From Bromus sterilis (taxonomy: Eukaryota; Streptophyta; Magnoliopsida; Poales; Poaceae), in assembly GCA_950022295.1 (NCBI GenBank), contig OX465597.1, positions 260,091,016 through 260,155,015 on the forward strand: a DNA stretch of 64,000 nucleotides, read 5' to 3'. This document shows, piece after piece, positions 57,806-64,000 of this stretch. The notes beneath the pieces were generated by a model that saw nothing but the letters and a program-made list of their open reading frames with translations, was not told where the DNA came from and did not search any database. Each line of letters starts with the position of its first letter. The first letter of the stretch is position 1. The translations under genes were made by a program, and so were the position numbers.

Positions 57806-58363
57806 TGTCGGGCGGGGGGGAGGATCAGGCCCATAGACTCGGCATTAGAAACCTCTGGGCCGACTTACATACGAAGGCCCACAAAGAAGACCCGGCCAGG
57901 AGTCGGACGTGCCAAGCGTTAAGATTGAAGCCCTAGAAGGAATTCGACTTACCTTATATAGCACGTAGTAAATTTGTAATGTAGAATAGAACTCCACCTC
58001 GCGTAGGAGTAGGACTAGCGGAATCCCCGGACCCGGTAACTTTATAAGAAGAGGTGCACGGGAGCCAGAGCCAGAACTTACCTCAAGCCAGGACTAGACA
58101 ACTCGCGATACAACCTATATCTCCACGAGACTAAGGTTGCGAAACATCACCACTGTAATCGATAAGGTCGGCTCTTCCTATTGAGGAGTCAATCCCACAA
58201 TAATCAAGAAGAAGGAGTAGGTCTTTACTGCACCAACTGGGCCGAACCTGGGTAAACCGCCGAGTCCCGTGTCTATGTCGACTCTCTCCTCGAATTCTCC
58301 TCGCAGCAAAGGTCCCATTATAAGTCCGACTACGCGGACTTCTTCCGTGAGTTCCCCACGACA
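57806..58363 (+). repeat. 5' LTR of the Tat-type element
   Basis: It differs from the 3' copy by an additional segment of about 39 bp (AAGGTCGGCTCTTCCTATTG and following bases, near 58160-58200) and scattered substitutions. Confidence 0.88.
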
Positions 58364-58364
58364 G

Positions 58365-58382
58365 TTGCCGCCCACCGTGGGG
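58365..58382 (+). other. Primer-binding site region of the Tat-type element
   Basis: TTGCCGCCCACCGTGGGG begins one base after the LTR. The tRNA was not identified. Confidence 0.6.
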
Positions 58383-58427
58383 CCTACGCTCGCAGGTGTT
58401 GAGATTCCAGGAGGAGCTCTGCAAGGT

Positions 58428-61335
58428 ATGGAAGGATTCGTTATTGGGAGAATCACCAGAAGCCAGCGTGGAAAGCTCTACATCGACGACTCAACTTGGG
58501 GCCGTGAGGCCGATTCCGTCGAATCCGGGTATCGGGTCCAGATCGGGTCTATTCACATCTTCATTGGGAAGACAGACAGATCTGAGCCAAAACCGGATCC
58601 TGAAGTCCCCATAGAAACCTCGATTCGACGATATGTTGGCTTAAGGCACACTTTTGTTGGGTTCCTCGCTGGATCTCCAGAGTCGGCGCACTCTGTCGAG
58701 TCCCTGATGCCCGACGCCTCAGAAGAAACATCAGACGCTGACTCACATCCTAGTGAAACAAGCCTCTCAGAGACCGGCTCCATCCGATGTGCCGAGAGCA
58801 ACAAACTCGGCCCGGGAACAGCAGAATATGACGCTGACTTCCTGCAGTACGAGCCTCCATACTGCGTGACAATGTTCATGGCAGGCACCGAAGTGCAGGG
58901 AATTCCGGGGGCTCAGGGCACAGCACAAAATCGGAACGTCGAGACGGCTCACAACACGGCCCCTAATCCAGATAGGGAGCAGCCAGAAGTTCTCACGGGA
59001 GCAAAAGTCCTCACAGATGCCTGAAACACCCTGGACAAAGGCTTAGCTACACATATGACTGCGGAAAACCAGGAAGCCTGGAGAACCATGGTCAATGGAC
59101 TCAAGGCCCAGGTGATGAGCATACAGAGGGAAATTAACTCCCAGAACGCACAAATGGTGGAGAGAGAAACCCGACTTGCCCAAGAAACTAGGCTCTTACA
59201 ACACGAGTCGGAGTTGATAGAAGCTGAGAAACTACGTCTCGCCAACACACGCCCTGCAGCGACCGTGAGCCGGATTCCCGACTTTATCAAAGCAACGTTA
59301 GCCTCACTGGCAGAAATTGGCCCTTGGTTTATTCATGGCGAGACAGAAGCTCAAACACTATTTTTAGGAGCACCCTATAACCGTAGTCATCTCAGCACCG
59401 ATTGCAGATATCATCCAAAAACGGGAAGCCACGGGAAGGATCGCAAAGAGGGCCATAGAGTTTGGGGCTTACACATCAAATATGAACCACGTACGGCCAT
59501 CAAGTCTCAGGCATTGGCCGAATTCATCAATGACTGGACATAGATCCCAGCACCTCCGGAGAAGCCGGACAACAAGTATTGGACTATGCACTTTGATGGA
59601 AGTCGGCAGCTCCAAGGGTCAGGAGCCGGCGTGGTCCTTACCTCATCTAAAGGGGATAAATTCTGCTATGTTCTGCAGTTGCAGTTCACTTGCACAAACA
59701 ACGCAGCCGATTATGAAGCCTTACTTCATGGGCTACGTCTGGATCGTGAGATGAGCATAAGTCGGATCCAATGCGATAGCGACTCTGATCTCGTTTCTCA
59801 ACAAGTGTCAGGAAAATGGAATTCCAAGGATCCCATAATGGGAGCTTATCGACGAGCCAGATTTTTCGTTGGATACCGGGTGGATTATGTGGACTGTAGG
59901 AAAAACGAAGTAGAAGATGCTCTGTCCCGACTCGGCTCTCAGCGAAAGCCGGTCCCTCCAAACGTATTCCTGGATGTTCTAACAAAACCGTCTGTACAAC
60001 CACCAACAGAGCAAGACATATCAGAGACGGATCCAGAGTCGTCTTTGGTTGCTGCAATTCATGCTACACCCTCATGGGTCGTACCTTACTTGGATTACAA
60101 GACTCGGGGAATCCTTCCTGAAGATGAGATTTTGGCCAGACAAATTGTCAGGAAAATCCAATACTTTGTACTTATCAATGGTGAGTTACATCGGTGGAGT
60201 GCCGCAGATGTTTTCCACAGATGTGTCTCACCAGAAGAAGGTAGAGCCATCCTCAATGAAATACACTATGGAGATTGCAGACACCATGCCGGCTCTCGTT
60301 CGATTGTAGCTAAAGCCTTTCCACATGGCTTCTACTGGCTCACAGCACACGCGGATGGAGAAGACATAATAAAGAAATGTGATGGATGTCAGCGCTATGC
60401 AAAGCAAGATCACGTGCTGGCTCAAGAACTCAAGATGATCCCTATAACTTGGCACTTTGCGGTATGGGGGCTTGATATGGTGGGCCCTTTCAAAAGGTCA
60501 ACCAACAAGAATACCCACGTATTAGTGGAGGTGGATAAGTCTACCAAATGGGTCGAGGCAGATCCGTTCAACAAATGTGACGCTGCGACAGAACTGAAAT
60601 TCATGAAAAAGATCATATACAGATTCGGCTACCCCTACAGCATGATCAGTCATAATGGTTCTAACCTATCAGAAGGGTTTATGCAGCAATTCTGCCAGAA
60701 CGAGCACATCCGACTCGACCTTGCATCAGTGGCTCAACGACAGTCCAACGGACAAGCCGAGATAGCCAACCAAGAGTTACTCTGAGGCATCAAACTCTGG
60801 CTCTATGTCCCCTTGATAAGGATGCCGAGTTGCTGGGAGGAGGAGTTACCCTCAGCATTGTGGAGCATCAAGACGACTCCTAACAGGTCGACAGGCTATA
60901 CGCCCTTCTTCCTAGTCTATGGAGCAGAAGCCGTTCTCCCAAGTGACATACGTCACAACTCACCAAGAGTCCCCGCATATGTAGAAGCCGAAAACGAGAA
61001 AACAAGGCAAGGTTCCTTGGATATTCTCGATGAAAAATGAGATTTGGCCGTAGCTTAGTCGGCTATTTACCACAAGATCTGCGACACTATCATAGCCGCC
61101 GCATCAGAAGCCGGACTTTCGAGGAAGGTGATTTAGTGCTCTGACTCATACAGAAAAAAGACGGAATGCACAAGTTAACCTCTCCTTGGGAAGGACCGTT
61201 TGTGGTCAGCAAGAGCCTGTACAATGGATCCTACTACCTAGTTGATATACTCGAGAAGTCATAAATGCGCACATGCATGGAGGACACTCCCAGGCCGTGG
61301 AACATCGCACAACTCCGTCCATATTACACTTGAGT
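58428..61335 (+). pseudogene. Internally deleted gag-pol of the Tat-type element (gag, archaeal-type RNase H, integrase)
   Basis: The gag N-terminus starts near ATG 58428 (MEGFVIGRITRSQRG) and includes a coiled coil (MSIQREINSQNAQMVERETR). At about 59335 it passes abruptly into the end of the RT-linked RNase H (KREATGRIAKRAIE, readable in the next frame) and then KYEPRTAIKSQALAEF. The archaeal-type RNase H follows (MHFDGSRQLQGSGAG, NNAADYEALLHGL), then integrase with HHAGS, CDGCQRYAK, D in GLDMVGP, SHNGSN where the second Asp is His, and E in GQAEIANQ. In-frame stops are TGA 59022, TAG 59541, TGA 60783 and TGA 61038, and a frameshift near 61065 precedes the C-terminal LTSPWEGPFVVSKS block. 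It is inactive. Confidence 0.87.
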
Positions 61336-61362
61336 AGAATAGAAATATTACTGTACATTTAT

Positions 61363-61528
61363 CCAAGTCGACACACGTCACACTGGCTTTCGCCATGTTA
61401 ACATATATATAAGCCGACATTAGTCGCGCCGGCTTTCGCCATCTAATATACATAAGTCGAATTTTGTCGCACTGGCCCTCGCCACATATACCTAAGTCCA
61501 CATCTGTCGCACCGGCTCTCGCCATATC
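61363..61528. repeat. Four-copy tandem array, about 42-bp unit
   Basis: The unit is approximately TAAGTCGACATNNGTCGCRCYGGCTYTCGCCATATATA. The copies are degenerate but in phase. Confidence 0.8.
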
Positions 61529-61653
61529 GACTCTTCGTTACTTTTTTTGTTTCATGTTATTTATTTTTGATCATACATTGCATCTTTTGCATTTTATATC
61601 TCAGAGACCTAGAGGCTTGATCAACCCTTCTATTGGTACTGAGCATGTATATT

Positions 61654-61818
61654 GCTTATTCAGGGGAATCGGGGAGCTCGATGACAATCATTGACTCTTT
61701 ATCCGAAAACTCGGCATATATATGTAAAAATCCTCATGTGTATAAGCTTATTCAGGGGAAGTAGGGGATCTCGATGTCACTCATCGAATCTTATCTGAAG
61801 AAATCCCGGCATATACAT
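61654..61818. repeat. Two-copy direct repeat, about 91-bp period
   Basis: GCTTATTCAGGGGAA...CTCGATG...CTCGGCATATATATG at 61654 recurs at 61745 with about 75% similarity by eye. Confidence 0.75.
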
Positions 61819-62165
61819 GAACTGGCTAAACCACGCCTTAATCTTGGCCTGTATAGCTCAAGCTCATACGACCTACGTGTACCCGGCTTAGCCTAAAAAC
61901 CTTGGGGGCTGACAGCAATGCCTACCGAGTTTGGTCTTAAAGTACAGGGAACGCTAGTCATATGTATCCGACTTACAGAGAGGTTCCGACTCCTGGATAA
62001 ACCAATAATCTATCTCAAACGCGAGAAGATGAGGGATGTTTAATCCAGAGTCGACTTCTATATGAGCCTTCATACTTTCTTTTTGCATAAATCAACATCA
62101 TAGCATAATTTTTCTTTTATCATTTTATATGTCATCCAAAAGATGCACCGTGAGCTTTAACCTGT

Positions 62166-62665
62166 GTGATTCGGTATGACACAAAATATGCTCATACCGA
62201 CTCATGGGGACTATAGCTCAAAATTCTCTATGACTCGGTGTGACACAAAAGATGCTCACACCGACTCATGGGGACTACAATTTGAAACTATGATTTGACA
62301 AAACTTGTCGATTCACATATAATAAAAATTGAACCCGTATCAGTTTAACGCATTAGCCGGCTCTACACAATGTCGCCAAGTTTTTCTGAGAAAGGGAACG
62401 CAAAGACGAGGGACAGACCTATGTGACTCAGTATTACACCAAGATGTACATACCGACTCATGGGCATTACACTTCGAGAAACTCTCTCTACAAGATTCGG
62501 CACGACGCAATGATGTTCGTACCAACTATTGGGAAATATCACTTGCAATTTTTTATGATTTGGTTCGGCACACAAGGTGTTCAGACCAACCATGGGGGCT
62601 ATAAGCCGATTTTACCCGTGAGTCGATATGACACCAGTTTTCAAACCGACTCAGGGGCTACATAT
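62166..62665. repeat. Degenerate tandem array, about 65-bp unit
   Basis: The clearest copies start at 62171 and 62235 (TCGGTRTGACACAAAAKATGC, then CTCAYACCGACTCATGGGGACTA). Weaker copies start near 62429, 62497, 62562 and 62624, at spacings of 62-68. The gap from 62235 to 62429 fits three periods. Confidence 0.75.
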
Positions 62666-62824
62666 ACTGTCAAGGAAGTCGGCCCTCATACATACATATT
62701 ATATTATCAGTCAGGTACAAAAACCGACTTACATATTTGATGGGAAATAAAAATTCTCATTCATCATAGATCAGGTATTACATCAATAGCATACAAGACA
62801 AAAGCCAGCAGTACCTACATCAAT

Positions 62825-63000
62825 CTACTTGATAAAACTACGGCTTCCGTGGCCGTCTTCAGAGTCGACTTCATCATCAGATGAAGAGGCTTGAGCTTCA
62901 TCACTACTGCTCGAGCTCTCCATGCAACAGCCGGCTCGATCACCATCTGAGTCAAAAATCTTGGCCCACAGGGTCTCAACAGGCCGTGAATCCCTCTATT
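62825..63000 (-). pseudogene. Possible antisense ORF remnant, acidic Ser/Asp/Glu tail
   Basis: The minus strand reads SRPVETLWAKIFDSDGDRAG, then a run of Ser, SSDDEVDSEDGHGSRSFIK and a TAG at 62825. It opens after a TAG near 62998. Some Tat relatives, such as maize Grande, are known to carry antisense ORFs in the same place. Whether this is one is inference. Confidence 0.4.
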
Positions 63001-63324
63001 TTCGTGAATAATCTAGACAACATTAATTCTTCTGCCGAAGTCGAGGCAGACCGTTCAAATTTCCTCAAGAAACATTGGGAGGTCAGATTCATTACTGCCT
63101 ACGACAGAAAGTCAGTATCAACTCTGAAAATATTAGTCGACTCAACCAGAAGAGTCGGTCTCATACAGATAAAGGAACCGAAGCGAGATTGAAGAGAGAC
63201 GACTCCGACACCAATCAACGCCAATCATGATGTCGTCCTTTGACCCATGAAGAGCCGGCGGCAATGAAGAAAATGAAGAAGATTGCTATGAAGACTAAAG
63301 CATCACAACAATCCTGGGGACTAA

Positions 63325-63843
63325 TGTCGGGGGGATGGATCAGGCCCATAGTCCCAGCATTAGAAACCTCTGGGCCGACTTACATACGAAGTCCCACAAA
63401 GAAGACCCGGCCAGGAGTCGGACGTGCCAAGCGTGAAGATTGAAGCCCTAGAAGTAATTCGACTTACCTTGTACTATAGAACGTAGTAAATTTGTAAAGT
63501 AGAATAGACCTCCACCTCGTGTAGGAGTCGGACTTGCCGAATCTTGGGACCCGGTAACTTTATAAGCCGAGGTGCACGGGAGCCAGAGCCAGAACTTACC
63601 TCAATCTAGGACTAGACAACTCGCGATACAACCTAGATCTCCACGAGACTAAGGTTGCGAAACATCACCACTGTAATCAATAATCAAGAAGCAGGAGTAG
63701 GTCTTTACCGCACCGACGGGGCCGTACCTGGGTAAACCGCGGAGTCCTCTGTCTATGTCGACTCTATCGTCGAGTTCTCCTCACAGCAAAGGTCCCATGA
63801 TAAGTCCGACTCTGTGGACATCTGCCGTGATTTCCCCACTACA
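63325..63843 (+). repeat. 3' LTR of the Tat-type element
   Basis: It starts TGTCGGGGGGATGGATCAGG and ends CCCACTACA, followed by AAACT. Confidence 0.88.
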
Positions 63844-63848
63844 AAACT

Positions 63849-64000
63849 TCCGAGACAGAACCCTTTTTTGCGATCTCGCCTCTGTTCCGCCGCAGCCGCG
63901 CTTCCAAGATCGGGAGCACCATCAGGACCCTTCCCGGCACCCTGCCGGAGGGAGGATCGACCTCTGGGAGCTTCCCCTCCACCATGGACGCTTCTTGGAT
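63849..64000 (+). repeat. 3' LTR of the outer Athila element, second part (continues past the window)
   Basis: TCCGAGACAGAACCC... matches the 5' LTR from about 21720 onward, confirming that 57457 and this stretch are one LTR split by the Tat-type element. Confidence 0.87.

Larger units (their letters stand above)
61336..63324 (+). other. 3' region of the Tat-type element with tandem arrays
   Basis: About 2 kb between pol and the 3' LTR with no sense gene. It holds a 42-bp array, a 91-bp duplication and a 65-bp array (listed separately), a possible antisense ORF, and the sequence CAATCCTGGGGACTAA before the LTR as presumed polypurine tract. Confidence 0.75.
57806..63843 (+). mobile_element. 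Tat-type Gypsy element with a large internal deletion, 6.0 kb
   Basis: LTRs of 558 bp (57806-58363) and 519 bp (63325-63843) run from TGTCGGG to a CA end. AAACT is duplicated at 57801-57805 and 63844-63848. The primer-site region TTGCCGCCCACCGTGGGGCC resembles the TTGGCGCCCACCGTGGGG start of Tat-lineage elements. Coding sequence is gag N-terminus, then the end of RNase H, the extra archaeal-type RNase H and integrase. Most of gag, the protease and RT are deleted. A 2-kb 3' region with tandem repeats follows, as is common in Tat elements. Confidence 0.88.
21339..64000 (+). mobile_element. Athila-type Gypsy element (outer), carrying four later insertions; 3' end beyond the window
   Basis: The 5' LTR starts TGATACGTCCCAAACG at 21339 and resumes at 37040-37189 after an insertion. 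The primer site TGGCGCCGTTGCCGGGGA is at 37200. A gag-protease remnant occupies 37353-38549. The 3' LTR starts with the same TGATACGTCCC at 57457 and resumes at 63849-64000 after another insertion. The internal region also holds the CACTA element and a second Athila derivative. No RT, RNase H or integrase is visible, so it was non-autonomous or had lost pol. The LTR copies differ clearly, by eye about one base in ten, making it among the oldest layers here. Confidence 0.85.

Noticed and set aside
57588..57936. Open frames spanning the 57806 boundary
   Set aside because: They cross from the Athila LTR into the Tat LTR and cannot be genes.
62881..63192. 103-codon plus-strand frame near the Tat 3' LTR
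   Set aside because: No motif is present and composition is ordinary. The minus strand over the same bases gives a more protein-like acidic tail, and neither is strongly supported.

Overview
This window is wholly repetitive plant DNA: a nested stack of LTR retrotransposons plus one CACTA DNA transposon, with no recognisable host gene, tRNA or rRNA. The mix points to a grass with a large genome, most likely the wheat/barley tribe (Triticeae). It contains long-LTR chromoviruses with GC-rich leaders, Athila-type Gypsy elements with a TGGCGCCGTTGCCGGGGA primer site, a SIRE/Maximus-type Copia, a Tat-type Gypsy, and a CACTA element with TTTGCCGTCAGC subterminal repeats. Family assignment comes from protein motifs and structure only; no database was searched.

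Layout, left block (1-21338). A degraded Copia fragment (minus, 18969-21013) was hit by a 727-bp TRIM-like mini-retrotransposon (19748-20474) and by a SIRE-type Copia (minus, from before base 1 to 18968). That SIRE element was hit in its RNase H region by a Tekay-like chromovirus (plus, 710-12135, 5-bp duplication TTCTT).

Right block (21339-64000). One old Athila-type element (plus, 21339 to beyond 64000) carries four later insertions: a 14.2-kb Tekay-like chromovirus in its 5' LTR (minus, 22828-37034, duplication CTTCA); a 9.3-kb CACTA element (plus, 39893-49197, duplication AGA); an RT-less Athila derivative (minus, 49961-57112, duplication GGACC); and an internally deleted Tat-type element in its 3' LTR (plus, 57806-63843, duplication AAACT). 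LTR ends and target-site duplications are readable for every element fully inside the window, so the order of insertion is well supported.

Almost every polyprotein is broken by stops, frameshifts or deletions, and many stops look like C-to-T changes (CAG or CGA to stop). The most unusual content is an extra open reading frame between the primer-binding site and gag in both chromoviruses. Sequences resembling 3' splice sites lie close to the start codons of both that ORF and gag, suggesting differential splicing. Other items to check are a 208-bp near-perfect foldback upstream of the CACTA transposase, an Athila derivative whose gag-protease frame runs directly into a coiled-coil protein, tandem arrays and a possible antisense acidic ORF in the Tat 3' region, and strong palindromes inside LTRs.
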